Assembly: GCA_016720115.1 (NCBI GenBank)
Contig: JADJXT010000001.1
Span: 62,001-126,000 of the forward strand
Origin: Sphingomonadales bacterium
Lineage (GTDB): Bacteria; Pseudomonadota; Alphaproteobacteria; Sphingomonadales; Sphingomonadaceae
DNA length: 64,000 nucleotides
Direction: 5' to 3'
A model generated the notes under the pieces. That model had not been told where the DNA came from and did not search any database. It was given only the letters and a program-made list of their open reading frames with translations. Positions 42,337 through 51,589 of this stretch are shown in pieces. Numbering within the stretch: position 1 is the stretch's first letter; every line of letters begins with the position of its first letter. The translations under genes and the position numbers were made by a program.

Positions 42337-44067
42337 ATGACCTATACAGCACCTATTTCCGAACAGCTTTTCGTCTTGAAGCATATCACCGGCATCGAAG
42401 AGCTTGCGGCGCATGAACGCTTTGCCGATGCCAGCCCCGATATGGTCGAGGCGATTGTCGGCGGTATCGGTGAATTTGCTGCCGAAGAATTCTATCCGCT
42501 GCGCCGCATCGGCGACATGGTGGGCGCGCGCCTGATCGACGGACAGGTGGTGATGCCCGAAGGCTTTGTCGATGCCTATAAGGCCTATGTCGCCAATGGC
42601 TGGGGTTCGATCAACGCGCCATCGGACTTTGGCGGGCAGGGCCTGCCCTTCAGCCTTGCTACCGTTGCGCTCGATTCACTCGGTGCCGCCAATATGGCTT
42701 TTGCGCTCTGCCCGATCCTGTCGGTCGGATCGATCGAGGCGATCAACCATCATGGCTCCGAAGCGCAAAAGGCAATGTTCCTGCCCCGGCTTTCGACCGG
42801 CGAATGGACCGGAACGATGAACCTGACAGAGCCACAGGCCGGATCGGACGTAGGCGCGCTCAAGACTACAGCAACCCCGCGCGGCGACGGCACCTACCAG
42901 ATCAAGGGGCAGAAGATCTTCATCAGCTTCGGCGATCATGACATGGCGGGCAATATCGTCCACCTCGTGCTTGCGCGAACGCCCGATGCGCCGCCCGGAA
43001 CCAAGGGCATCTCGCTGTTCCTCGTCCCCAAATATCGTGTCAATGCCGATGGCTCACTCGGCGAACGCAACGACATCAAGGTGGTATCGATCGAGCACAA
43101 AATGGGGATCAATGCGTCGCCCACATGTGTGCTGGCCTTTGGCGACGAAGGCGATTGCATCGGTGAATTTATCGGCCCCGAATTTGGCGGGATGCGCGCG
43201 ATGTTCACGATGATGAACAACGCCCGTTTGAATGTCGGCCTTGAAGGCGTGCAGATTGCAGAGGCAGCGACGCAAAAGGCGATCGCCTTTGCCGGCGAAC
43301 GCGTCCAGTCGGCGCGGGCAGGCGGAACCAGCCGCGACTCGGTTGCCATTGTCGAACACCCCGACGTCCGCCGCATGTTGATGCGGATGAAGGCGGGGAC
43401 GCAGGCAATCCGCGCCTTGCTCTATTGCGCCAGCGGTTTCGTCGACCGGGCGGGATTGGGCATTGAAGGCGCGCAGGAAATGGTCGACCTTCTCACCCCG
43501 CTCGCCAAAACCTATGGCACCGACATGGGCAGCGAAATCGCCTCTCTGGGCATTCAGGTGCATGGCGGCATGGGCTTTATCGAGGAAACCGGCGCGGCGC
43601 AGCTCTATCGCGATATCCGCATCGCCGCGATCTACGAAGGCACCAACGGGATCCAGGCGGCTGACCTGGTCGGTCGTAAACTGGGCATGCGCGGCGGCGA
43701 TGCGGTGCGCGAACATCTCGCGCGTATCGGGCAGGAAGCAGGCCACCACCCCGCGCTCAAGGCGCTCGCTGGCGCCTGCGCCGAGGTTGCCGAATGGATG
43801 ATAGGATCGGCCTCGACCGACGACAGGCTCGCGGGCAGCTATCCCTTCACCACGATGATGGCGGTGGCGACCTGCGGCTGGCTGATGGCGCGGCAACTGT
43901 CAGCAGCAGAGGCAGAGGGCGGCGACACGCCGTTCCTGAAGGCCAAGATCGCCACCTGCCGCTATTATCTCGAGGTGATGGCGCCCGAGGCGCTCTCGCT
44001 CAAGGGCAGCGCGATGGCAGGGGCGGAGCTGCTCTACGCCCTCGATGCGGAAGGGCTGGCGGCCTGA
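42337..44067 (+). CDS. acyl-CoA dehydrogenase (large, DmdC-like subgroup)
   Basis: A 576-residue FAD enzyme that introduces a double bond into an acyl-CoA. FAD/substrate segments TMNLTEPQAGSDVGALKTTA and GQKIFISFGDHDM are present. The catalytic-base loop is YEGTNGIQAADLVGRKL, with Glu as base. The extra C-terminal domain and the 570-600 residue length match the subgroup that includes 3-methylmercaptopropionyl-CoA dehydrogenase (DmdC), but the substrate cannot be fixed from sequence. Its stop overlaps a CTG start for the DUF815 ATPase, an unusual coupling. Confidence 0.9.
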   Translation: MTYTAPISEQLFVLKHITGIEELAAHERFADASPDMVEAIVGGIGEFAAEEFYPLRRIGDMVGARLIDGQVVMPEGFVDAYKAYVANGWGSINAPSDFGGQGLPFSLATVALDSLGAANMAFALCPILSVGSIEAINHHGSEAQKAMFLPRLSTGEWTGTMNLTEPQAGSDVGALKTTATPRGDGTYQIKGQKIFISFGDHDMAGNIVHLVLARTPDAPPGTKGISLFLVPKYRVNADGSLGERNDIKVVSIEHKMGINASPTCVLAFGDEGDCIGEFIGPEFGGMRAMFTMMNNARLNVGLEGVQIAEAATQKAIAFAGERVQSARAGGTSRDSVAIVEHPDVRRMLMRMKAGTQAIRALLYCASGFVDRAGLGIEGAQEMVDLLTPLAKTYGTDMGSEIASLGIQVHGGMGFIEETGAAQLYRDIRIAAIYEGTNGIQAADLVGRKLGMRGGDAVREHLARIGQEAGHHPALKALAGACAEVAEWMIGSASTDDRLAGSYPFTTMMAVATCGWLMARQLSAAEAEGGDTPFLKAKIATCRYYLEVMAPEALSLKGSAMAGAELLYALDAEGLAA

Positions 44068-44882
44068 CCGACAACGAAACCCTTCGCCGCATCGCCGAGG
44101 CACTTGAGCGGCTGGCGCCACCCGCGCAGCCATCCGCAGACCTTGCAGCGCATCCGGCCTATCACTGGGACGGCCATGCCCTCGCCGCTATCGCCAGTTT
44201 CGCACCTTTGCCCGAAAGTCTGATTGTCGGCGTCGACCGGCAAAAGGGTGCGATCACCGAAAACAGCCGTCGCCATGCGCAGGGGCATGCCGCGCACGAT
44301 GTGCTGCTGTGGGGTGCGCGCGGCATGGGGAAATCCGCACTGGTCAAATCGGTGACCGGTGGCTTGCAGGCGCAGGGCCTGCCACTGGCATTGGTCGAAA
44401 CCACTGCGGACCAGCTGGCCAGCCTGCCGCAATTGTTCGCGCTGCTCGGGAAGGCGAACCGGCGGTTCATCCTCTTTATCGACGATATGGCGTTCGAGGG
44501 CGACGATTCAGGTCCGCGCCGCCTGCGCTCGATGCTCGAAGGCGGTTCCGAGGCGCGCCCCGCCAATGTCCGGCTCTATGTCACCTCGAACCGGCGCAAC
44601 ATCGTCGAGCGGCGGCAGGATGAAGAGGATGCTGCAGTCAATGCCCGCGACGTTGCCGACGACAGGCTCGCACTCGCCGACCGTTTCGGCCTCAAGCTGG
44701 GCTTCCAATATCCCGACCAGCCTGCATTTCTGGAAATGGTATCGGCCTATGCCGCGCATTTCGGCCTTGAGTGGGACGAAGCCGATGCCCTTGCCTTCGC
44801 CCACCAGCGCGGTGGCCGGTCGGGACGCGTCGCGTGGCATTATGCGGTGGAACTCGCCGGAAGGGCAGGACGCAGCCTTTAA
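44064..44882 (+). CDS. DUF815-family AAA-type ATPase
   Basis: A 272-residue predicted P-loop ATPase of unknown role. Walker A GARGMGKS lies at 84-91 and Walker B is FILFIDDMAFE. The family-defining IVGVDRQKGAITENSRRHAQG precedes the P-loop, and a late SNRRNI (sensor-1-like) follows. No ATG, GTG or TTG fits the homology boundary. A CTG at 44064, overlapping the upstream TGA stop and preceded by GGAAGG, gives M/LTDNETLRRIAEALERLA, and is therefore the favoured start. It is convergent with the GNAT-like gene; their stop codons overlap. Confidence 0.83.
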   Translation: MTDNETLRRIAEALERLAPPAQPSADLAAHPAYHWDGHALAAIASFAPLPESLIVGVDRQKGAITENSRRHAQGHAAHDVLLWGARGMGKSALVKSVTGGLQAQGLPLALVETTADQLASLPQLFALLGKANRRFILFIDDMAFEGDDSGPRRLRSMLEGGSEARPANVRLYVTSNRRNIVERRQDEEDAAVNARDVADDRLALADRFGLKLGFQYPDQPAFLEMVSAYAAHFGLEWDEADALAFAHQRGGRSGRVAWHYAVELAGRAGRSL

Positions 44883-46042
44883 AGCGCTTTCTGGTAGATC
44901 CGGTACACCTTGTTCACCTTGCCGCCCACGGCCTCACCAACCGAGACCATCGGTCCGTTCGACGACAGAACCCAGCCAAAATCACCGCGCGTCGCGCCAA
45001 ATTTGGCAATGGCATCGCGGCGGATATACTCAATCAGCATGAAGGCGAGCTGGCTTGCAGTGCGGGTGCCCTGCAGCTTCCTTACCACCCCCATCAACGG
45101 CACGCGCATTGTCGTCACCTGCGGATTTCCGACATTGAGCCACCAAAGCAGCTTCGCCCAATTAAACGGCCATAATGAGCCGCCATATTTCACCAGCTGC
45201 TCGTTAAGATCGGGAACGGTCATCATGAAGGCCACCGGCTCGCCATCGATTTCGGCGATCCGGATAAGGTCTTCGAACACGATCGGCTTCAGTTTCTTGC
45301 CCGCATAGGCAACCTCGGCGGGCGTGAAAGGGACGAAGCCCCAATTGTCGCTCCACGCATCATTCAGGATGGAAAGGATAAGCGCGGCTTCCTGATCGAA
45401 CTTGCGCTTGTTGACGCGGCGGATGTGAATTTTCCCGCTTTTCTCCCCCATTGCAACAATTCGCCGGGTAAGTTCCGGGAAGTCTTCGATGATTGGCAGC
45501 GCGTAGGTGAGGAGATCCTCAACCTTCTGGTGCCCAGCGCCCTCAATCCACTCCTGATAGTCGGCGCTGTTGAAACCCATCATCACCGTCGGCGGATGGT
45601 CATGTCCCTCGATCAGCAGGCCCGGTTCATCCCACATCGCGAAGCTGACTGGCCCGAGCATTTTGGTCATGCCCTTGGCACGCAGCCATTTTTCCGCCTC
45701 GGCCAACAGGGCATTGCCGATCTCGGCGCTTTCGGCCTCGTAAAATCCCCAGAAGCCGGTGCCGGGGCCCATGCCCTGTTCGACGGGCTGTGCGAGCGCG
45801 AGATGGTCGATATGGGCGGAAATCCGGCCGACCACCTGTCCGGCACGGCGGGCAAGGAAAAGCTGCGCCTCGGCATGTTCAAACCACGGATTCTTGCCCG
45901 GAGTCAGGAGGCCGTAAACCTCGTCCTTCAGCGGAGGCACCCAATTGGGATCGTTCGCGTAGAGACGAAAGGGCAGGTCGACAAATTCCGCCAGCGCCTT
46001 TTTCCCTGCCACCGGTGTGACGCGCACTTCGCCTGCCTGCAT
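44879..46042 (-). CDS. GNAT-like uncharacterised protein (YghO-type)
   Basis: A 387-residue cytoplasmic protein with a conserved N-terminal FVDLPFRLYANDPNWVPPLKDEV and a central GPVSFAMWDEPGLLIEGHDHPPTVMMGFN. C-terminal segments MRVPLMGVV and AFMLIEYIRRDAI resemble an acetyltransferase fold. Homologues are annotated as GNAT-family or hypothetical proteins (E. coli YghO is a distant relative). Substrate unknown. Related proteins sometimes sit in sphingolipid or lipid gene neighbourhoods, which fits this context, but I cannot assign an enzyme step. It is downstream of the flippase, with 62 bp between. Confidence 0.7.
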   Translation of the reverse strand: MQAGEVRVTPVAGKKALAEFVDLPFRLYANDPNWVPPLKDEVYGLLTPGKNPWFEHAEAQLFLARRAGQVVGRISAHIDHLALAQPVEQGMGPGTGFWGFYEAESAEIGNALLAEAEKWLRAKGMTKMLGPVSFAMWDEPGLLIEGHDHPPTVMMGFNSADYQEWIEGAGHQKVEDLLTYALPIIEDFPELTRRIVAMGEKSGKIHIRRVNKRKFDQEAALILSILNDAWSDNWGFVPFTPAEVAYAGKKLKPIVFEDLIRIAEIDGEPVAFMMTVPDLNEQLVKYGGSLWPFNWAKLLWWLNVGNPQVTTMRVPLMGVVRKLQGTRTASQLAFMLIEYIRRDAIAKFGATRGDFGWVLSSNGPMVSVGEAVGGKVNKVYRIYQKAL

Positions 46043-46104
46043 AAATCCATTCCCTGTCCGATATTGGCGGCCTTATGCTGCGCAACTGCGCACAGGGCAA
46101 CCGG

Positions 46105-47649
46105 TTACAGCCGCAGTTTGACCGCCAGCCCGCCCAGCCCCTGCTTGTCCTCCGGCAGCAAGCCCCAACGAAGCGCGAGCCACAAGCAAGGCCAGAAAAG
46201 TGCAAAGAGCGAAAGCGCGCGGATGCGCTGGCCGAAAGGCGCGAGCAATTCGCCAACGCCCCAAAGCAGGGCGATACAGCCAGCACCGGCGAGCAATGCC
46301 CGGAAAAAGCCGTGCCCGAATGGCGAAACCCGATCGGCCCAATATAGTTCGGCAATCGCCAGCAGCGCGGTCAGCACCACTGCCGCCGACACTGCAATCG
46401 CCATTCCGGTCGCGCCCATATCCGGGACAAGCCAGATGCCCAGCGCCAGCCAGATAGCCAGCCCGGCAAGACTGTTGGCAAGCGGAAGGCCGCGATGGCC
46501 GATCATCTCGACTATCGGGGTCGCCGGGCCCAATGCCGCTTCTGCCGCGCGCGCAGCGAGCAGGATCACGAGTACCAGCAATGCCGCCTCCGACCCCGGA
46601 GCAAAGGCAGTCAGCAAATCGGCGGCGATCAGGATGAGGAAGCCCGCCAGCGGCACCGCGAGAAGCAACGAAATATGTGTCGCAAAACTGTATAGCGGCG
46701 CAATCTCTTTCCGGTCGACCGCCGCCTGCGCCGAAGCCAACGGGGCCAGGACATAAAGGAAGGACTGGCGCACGATCAACGGTATCGACGCGACCTTGCG
46801 CGCAATCCCGAACAGCCCTGCCGCCGTTGCACCACCTGCGCCGGGAACCATCGCGTTCAGCAGGATTGGCGGCAGATCATTATAGGCACGGCGGGCAAGC
46901 GCCGGAGGCAACATTGCAAGCCCGGTGGCCAGCGTTTCGGCGCGCAGCGATGGCGGCAAGGGCGCGCGCAACAGCAAGGCGGGGTCATAATAGCGGGCGA
47001 GCAATTTCCAGCTCAACCATGCAGTCAGCCCGAGCGAGGCAAGATGCCCGAAGAGCAGCCCTTCAAACCCCAACCCGGCGAAAAAGAAGCCTGCGGCAAA
47101 GATCAGCCGGGCGACCTGCTCCCAGAATATCCGCAGGCGGATTTCAGGGCCGAAGGCGCGCATCGCGCGCGCGGCTGCTGTCGCAGTTTCGACAAAAATC
47201 CAGAGCGGAAGGCTCCAGGCGAAGATGGCGATTGCCTGCGGCAGCTTCGCCGCATCGCCCGGCGCGCTGGCAACCGAGCCAGCCAGCATCGGGGCGCTAA
47301 GCGAGATCGCCAGCGCAGCAAGGATGCCGAGTCCTGTGCCCACCACCAGCGCAAAACGCACCGCGCCATGCTGTTCCTCGCGGCTCGAACTGGCGGGCAC
47401 GATGCGCTGCAAGGCTTGCCCCAGCGCCAGATCGAGCAGGTTCGCCAATATGTTCACCGCTGCCCAGAGCACGACATAAACGCCATAGCCGGCCAGCCCG
47501 AACATCCATGTATAGGCCGGTTGCGAAACCACCTCGATCAGCGCGCCGAGCCGCGCGACTGCGGCAAGCCCGGCCCCTTTGGCGACATCGCTGCGATCGA
47601 TGGTCTGCGCCTGCGCCTCGACCAGCGCCTCTTCCTGCGGCCCGCTCAT
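46105..47649 (-). CDS. polysaccharide/lipid flippase-like membrane protein (MOP superfamily)
   Basis: A 514-residue inner-membrane protein with about 12-14 hydrophobic helices in the Wzx/MVF class that flips lipid-linked saccharides. It begins at ATG 47649, overlapping the lptG stop by one base, with an early GLAAVARLGALIEVVSQPAYTW helix. Small-residue-rich helices with few charged residues and two internal repeats are typical of the superfamily. Cotranscription with lptFG suggests it moves a surface lipid or glycan, perhaps a glycosphingolipid precursor (inference). The exact subfamily is not clear. Confidence 0.78.
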   Translation of the reverse strand: MSGPQEEALVEAQAQTIDRSDVAKGAGLAAVARLGALIEVVSQPAYTWMFGLAGYGVYVVLWAAVNILANLLDLALGQALQRIVPASSSREEQHGAVRFALVVGTGLGILAALAISLSAPMLAGSVASAPGDAAKLPQAIAIFAWSLPLWIFVETATAAARAMRAFGPEIRLRIFWEQVARLIFAAGFFFAGLGFEGLLFGHLASLGLTAWLSWKLLARYYDPALLLRAPLPPSLRAETLATGLAMLPPALARRAYNDLPPILLNAMVPGAGGATAAGLFGIARKVASIPLIVRQSFLYVLAPLASAQAAVDRKEIAPLYSFATHISLLLAVPLAGFLILIAADLLTAFAPGSEAALLVLVILLAARAAEAALGPATPIVEMIGHRGLPLANSLAGLAIWLALGIWLVPDMGATGMAIAVSAAVVLTALLAIAELYWADRVSPFGHGFFRALLAGAGCIALLWGVGELLAPFGQRIRALSLFALFWPCLWLALRWGLLPEDKQGLGGLAVKLRL

Positions 47650-48743
47650 TATTCCTCGGTGCGGACGAGCACCGTCTCACCGATTAGCAGGAACAAAAGG
47701 AAAGGCGCCCAGGCAGCAATGAAGGGTGGGTAAGCCCCGAGATTGCCCATCGCCAGCGCGAAATTATCGGCCACGAAATAGGCAAAACCCAAAGCCATGC
47801 CGATTACGGCGCGCAGGAAAAGTGCGCCCGATCGGGCAAGGCCGAAGGCCGCGACTGCCCCCAGCAGGGGCATCAACAGCGCCGATAGCGGCCCGGAAAT
47901 CTTGTGCCACAATATGCCTTCCAGCGTGTCGGTTCTCCGCCCCGCCGCCTTGAGGTCGTCGATCGCCCGCATCAGCGGCAGGAAGCCCAAAGCATCGCCA
48001 TCAACCTTCAGCCGATTGAACCGTTCCGCCTCTATCCCGCGCCCGACGACCAGTTCGGGCAGCTTTTGCTGTTCGGCCTTTGCCACATCGAAAATCTCGA
48101 TATTCTCAAGCTTCCATGCACCGTCGCTAAGGCTGCCTGTTTCTGCCTGGATAACCCGTTTCAGGCTGCCGTCAGTGCGCTGATAAACGCGAACGCCCTG
48201 CAATTTGGTATCGGCACCTTTCCCCGAAACGGTGCGCACCTGAACCAGATCCCGGCCCTCGCGCACCCAGACATTGGTGCGCACCCCGTTATCCAGGGGA
48301 ACCGGACCATATTCAACATCCTGCCAAACCTTCAGCCTGGCAGTCGCCGGAGCCACAACCGTGTCGTTGAATGCAAAGGAAACACCGGCAACCAGCAGAC
48401 TCGCAGCCAGCATCGGCGCAAGGATCTGGTGGGCGGAAAGGCCCGCCGCCTTCATCGCGATAACCTCGCTATTCTGACTGAGTGTCGCAAAGGTGATCAA
48501 AGTAGCAAGCAACACGGAAAAGGGCAGGAAACGGGCAATGATCTGCGGCGCACGCATCCCGACATAGCGCCAGAGATCGGCTTCGCTATTACCGGCAACC
48601 GCCAATATCTTCCCGCTTTCACCGAGAAGGTCGAGTGTCTGCAACACCAGTACGAGCATCAGCAATACGGCAAAGGTCCGCACGAGGAACAGCCGCGCCA
48701 TGTACCAGCCGATTTGCCGCGAAGGGAAAAATTGCAGCCGCAC
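47649..48743 (-). CDS. lptG: LPS/lipid export permease LptG
   Basis: A 364-residue inner-membrane protein of the YjgP/YjgQ family. In LPS-bearing bacteria LptF, LptG and the ATPase LptB extract LPS from the inner membrane into the Lpt bridge. It starts with GTG 48743, three bases after lptF, followed by a first helix RLFLVRTFAVLLMLVLVLQTLDLLGE. The helix pairs and the periplasmic jellyroll (KVWQDVEYGPVPLDNGVRTNVWVREG) are family-typical. Sphingomonads largely replace LPS with glycosphingolipids, so the cargo here is uncertain. Confidence 0.9.
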   Translation of the reverse strand: MRLQFFPSRQIGWYMARLFLVRTFAVLLMLVLVLQTLDLLGESGKILAVAGNSEADLWRYVGMRAPQIIARFLPFSVLLATLITFATLSQNSEVIAMKAAGLSAHQILAPMLAASLLVAGVSFAFNDTVVAPATARLKVWQDVEYGPVPLDNGVRTNVWVREGRDLVQVRTVSGKGADTKLQGVRVYQRTDGSLKRVIQAETGSLSDGAWKLENIEIFDVAKAEQQKLPELVVGRGIEAERFNRLKVDGDALGFLPLMRAIDDLKAAGRRTDTLEGILWHKISGPLSALLMPLLGAVAAFGLARSGALFLRAVIGMALGFAYFVADNFALAMGNLGAYPPFIAAWAPFLLFLLIGETVLVRTEE

Positions 48744-48746
48744 CGC

Positions 48747-49967
48747 CTATGCCTCCTGCAGCAGCAGGCGCGACTTGCGTCGGCCAAAACGGAACAGCTT
48801 CTTGATCGACTTGCCTGCCTTCGCCGCAAACACCTCAAGCGCGCCGATAGGCTGGCCACCCGGCACCTGCGCGATCACATAATACATCCACAGGATCAGC
48901 CCCGCAAAGCCAAGGAAGGGCAGCCACAGCGCTATCGCGGGATGCACCGACCCCAGCGCCCCCATCGATTCGGCATATTCGTTGATCTTGTGGTAGGTCA
49001 CCACCATTACGATCGACAGGAAGACCCCGAGTGCCGAGGTCGAGCGCTTGGGCGGAATGGCCAGCGCCAGCGCGAGTAGCGGTAGGAGGAGCATCATCGC
49101 AACCTCTACCATGCGAAAATGGAAATTGGCCCAGGCCGCATTGCGTTCGGCCTTCGGCCTTCCTGCATCGTTGCCTACCTTGACCAGTTCGGTCAGCGTA
49201 TATTCGCGATCCTTGCCGCCGCGCCCGCGAAACTGCTCGATCTGCGGCAAATCGATCGGCACATCATGGCTGGAAAAGCTGAGAACGCGCGGATTGCGGT
49301 AATTGGGCGCATCATGCACCAATGTGCCGCTCGTCAGCCGCAGGATGATCGTATCGGGATCGTCGGTGCGCAGAAATTGCCCCTTTTCCGCCGTGACCGA
49401 AATCGACTGGCCCTTCTTGTTCTCGGCAAAAACGAACAGGCCGGAAAGATCATTACCCTGATTGCGGCTTTCCTCTATCCGCATCGTCAGATTATCGCCC
49501 AGATTGTTGAACTCGCCAACCTTGATCGACGCCCCCAATGCACCCGAGCGCAGGTCGAAACGCAGCTCTTCATACAGATAGCGAGAGGTGGGCTGGACCC
49601 AGCCGACAATGGCAAAGTTCACCAATGCCAATGCGATAGCGTATAGATAGGGCACGCGCAGCAGCCGCCAGTAACTTTGCCCGACTGCACGGAAAATGTC
49701 TATTTCCGACGATGTCGCGAGCTTGCGGAAAGCCAGCAATATCCCCAGCAGCAAGCCGATGGGAATACCCAGCGACATATATTCAGGGATCAGGTTCGCC
49801 AGCATCCGCCAGACGATGCTAACCGGCCCGCCCTCAGCAGCGACAAAATCGAAAAGCCGCAGCATCTTGTCGAGCAGCAACAGCATCGCGGCGATTACCA
49901 GCGTGCCGACCAGCGGCAGCGCGACGAGTCGTGCGATATAACGATCGGTGGCGGTCAAAAATTTCAA
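48747..49967 (-). CDS. lptF: LPS/lipid export permease LptF
   Basis: A 406-residue partner of LptG. It starts at TTG 49967, giving MKFLTATDRYIARLVALPLVGTLV. The segment MLANLIPEYMSLGIPIGLLLGILLAFRKLATSSEIDIFRAVG is the conserved early helix pair, and the periplasmic domain contains GEFNNLGDNLTMRIEESRNQG. Helices resume near residue 290, and the C-terminus is basic (FRFGRRKSRLLLQEA). It heads the lptF-lptG-flippase unit, divergent from the DUF2141 gene at 50089. Confidence 0.9.
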   Translation of the reverse strand: MKFLTATDRYIARLVALPLVGTLVIAAMLLLLDKMLRLFDFVAAEGGPVSIVWRMLANLIPEYMSLGIPIGLLLGILLAFRKLATSSEIDIFRAVGQSYWRLLRVPYLYAIALALVNFAIVGWVQPTSRYLYEELRFDLRSGALGASIKVGEFNNLGDNLTMRIEESRNQGNDLSGLFVFAENKKGQSISVTAEKGQFLRTDDPDTIILRLTSGTLVHDAPNYRNPRVLSFSSHDVPIDLPQIEQFRGRGGKDREYTLTELVKVGNDAGRPKAERNAAWANFHFRMVEVAMMLLLPLLALALAIPPKRSTSALGVFLSIVMVVTYHKINEYAESMGALGSVHPAIALWLPFLGFAGLILWMYYVIAQVPGGQPIGALEVFAAKAGKSIKKLFRFGRRKSRLLLQEA

Positions 49968-50088
49968 CTTGTGGTCGCCCTGTCACCCTATTTTGGCCGC
50001 AAATCGTCCCGATATACCCGATCAGGATCAGGAGCAATATCGTTGGTCGTTTATTGACCAACACTTAAGGTACGGAGTTGAAACAGCA

Positions 50089-50562
50089 ATGGCACGTTTC
50101 ATTGCCGCATTCGCAGCCGCCGCGCTCGCCATGACGGGTACGGCCTCGGCTGGAAGCGTTATTTCTAACGATATGAGCCGCTGCGGCGCCGATCAGGGCC
50201 CTGCAGTGAAGATCATCGTCAATGGCGTCAAGGGATCATCGGGCAAGGTACGGGTGCAGAGCTATCCCGCAACCAAGGCGGCCTGGCTGACCAAGGGTCG
50301 CTGGCTGCACCGCGTCGAATCGGGTGCGCGCGCAGGATCGATGAGCTTTTGCCTGCCCGTCGCTACAGTCGGCAACTATGCGATCGCCGTGCGTCACGAC
50401 AAGAATGGCAATGGCAGCACCGACATTTCATCGGATGGCGGAGGGTTTTCCAACAACCCTTCGATCAACATCCTCAATCTCGGCAAGCCGTCGGTCGGAA
50501 AGGTCAGCTTTTATGCGGGTTCTGGCGTAACTACGATCACCGTCAACATGAAATATATGTAA
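50089..50562 (+). CDS. DUF2141-family exported protein
   Basis: A 157-residue exported protein. The signal peptide ends TASAG at residue 21. The mature part has the DUF2141 pattern IVNGVKGSSGKVRVQSYPA, a central FCLPVATVGNYAIAVRHDKNGNG and a tail FSNNPSINILNLGKPSVGKVSF, with two cysteines that may form a disulfide. DUF2141 proteins are periplasmic beta-sandwich proteins of unknown function. It lies 18 bp upstream of the lipid kinase and is probably cotranscribed, so an envelope role is likely. Confidence 0.82.
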   Translation: MARFIAAFAAAALAMTGTASAGSVISNDMSRCGADQGPAVKIIVNGVKGSSGKVRVQSYPATKAAWLTKGRWLHRVESGARAGSMSFCLPVATVGNYAIAVRHDKNGNGSTDISSDGGGFSNNPSINILNLGKPSVGKVSFYAGSGVTTITVNMKYM

Positions 50563-50580
50563 GGGAATCCAGGGTGTAAT

Positions 50581-51549
50581 TTGGCTCTCGTCGCGCTTCT
50601 TTCCAATCCGCACTCGACCGGCAACAAGAGCCTGTTGCCGCAGGTGCGGAGCTTTTGCGCGAAGAACCCTGACATCTTTCACTATGAGGTGGAGGAAGTC
50701 GGCCAGATCGCCCGCGCGCTTGAAATGATCGCGCGCGTCAGGCCCAGGGTGCTTGTCGTCAATGGCGGCGACGGCACCGTGCAGGCAGCGTTGACCGAGC
50801 TCTATCATGGCGGGCATTTCAAAGGCACGCCGCCCCCGGTGGCGGTGCTGCCCAATGGCAAGACCAACCTTATCGCGCTCGATCTGGGTGCCAGCGGCGA
50901 TCCGCTGCAGGCGCTCGCAGACATATTGGAACTGTCAAAAGGCGATTTGTCCGGCCATGTCGTCGCGCGCGAACTGATCGCACTTTCCGAGGGCAGCGAG
51001 AATGCCCGTCCGGTGATCGGCATGTTCCTGGGCGGCGCCTATCTGGCGGAGACGATTCTCTATTGCCGGAACAAAATCTATCCGCTGGGCCTGCCCAACG
51101 GGATCAGCCATGTTATTGCCGCAATTGCGGCCATTTTCTCGGTGCTGTTCGGGCTGAAGGCAGATTTCCTGCCAAAACGGTCCGAGGCGATCCGTATTTC
51201 ACTGATCCGCGATGGAGAGCTTAAGGGCCGTTTTTCGGTGCTGATTGTCACCACGCTCGAAAAACTGCTGCTCGGCGGGCGCGTGCGCACCGAGGGCAGC
51301 GGGCACCTCAAGCTGATGGCGGTCGATTACAAGCCGTGGGTGCTGGTGCGGATGATACTCGCCTCGCTCGCCGGGCGGCTTGGCAAGGGGCGCGTCGAGG
51401 GAATCCACATTTCGAACGGCGACATCATCCGCATCGATGGCGGGCGCAGCAATGTGATCCTCGATGGCGAAGTGTTCGAAGCCGACAGCGACCGGCCGAT
51501 CGTGCTGCGCTCCACCCCGCCGGTGCCGTTCCTCAAGCTTGCCGCCTGA
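50581..51549 (+). CDS. diacylglycerol/ceramide kinase-family lipid kinase
   Basis: A 322-residue soluble or membrane-associated kinase with the DAGK catalytic fold (PF00781). NGGDGT (61-66) binds ATP, and PNGKTN (91-96) replaces the usual PxGTGN. Later DGGRSNVILDGEVF is the conserved C-terminal block. It starts at TTG 50581 after a short spacer. Proteins of this fold phosphorylate diacylglycerol, sphingosine or ceramide; in Caulobacter a member (CpgB) is an established ceramide kinase encoded beside the sphingolipid genes. The spt-acp-cerR cluster here is within 2 kb, so ceramide phosphorylation is plausible but not proven. Confidence 0.72.
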   Translation: MALVALLSNPHSTGNKSLLPQVRSFCAKNPDIFHYEVEEVGQIARALEMIARVRPRVLVVNGGDGTVQAALTELYHGGHFKGTPPPVAVLPNGKTNLIALDLGASGDPLQALADILELSKGDLSGHVVARELIALSEGSENARPVIGMFLGGAYLAETILYCRNKIYPLGLPNGISHVIAAIAAIFSVLFGLKADFLPKRSEAIRISLIRDGELKGRFSVLIVTTLEKLLLGGRVRTEGSGHLKLMAVDYKPWVLVRMILASLAGRLGKGRVEGIHISNGDIIRIDGGRSNVILDGEVFEADSDRPIVLRSTPPVPFLKLAA

Positions 51550-51589
51550 GGCAATCGCATAACCGGCAAAAAGGCGTTAAGGCCGTCCG

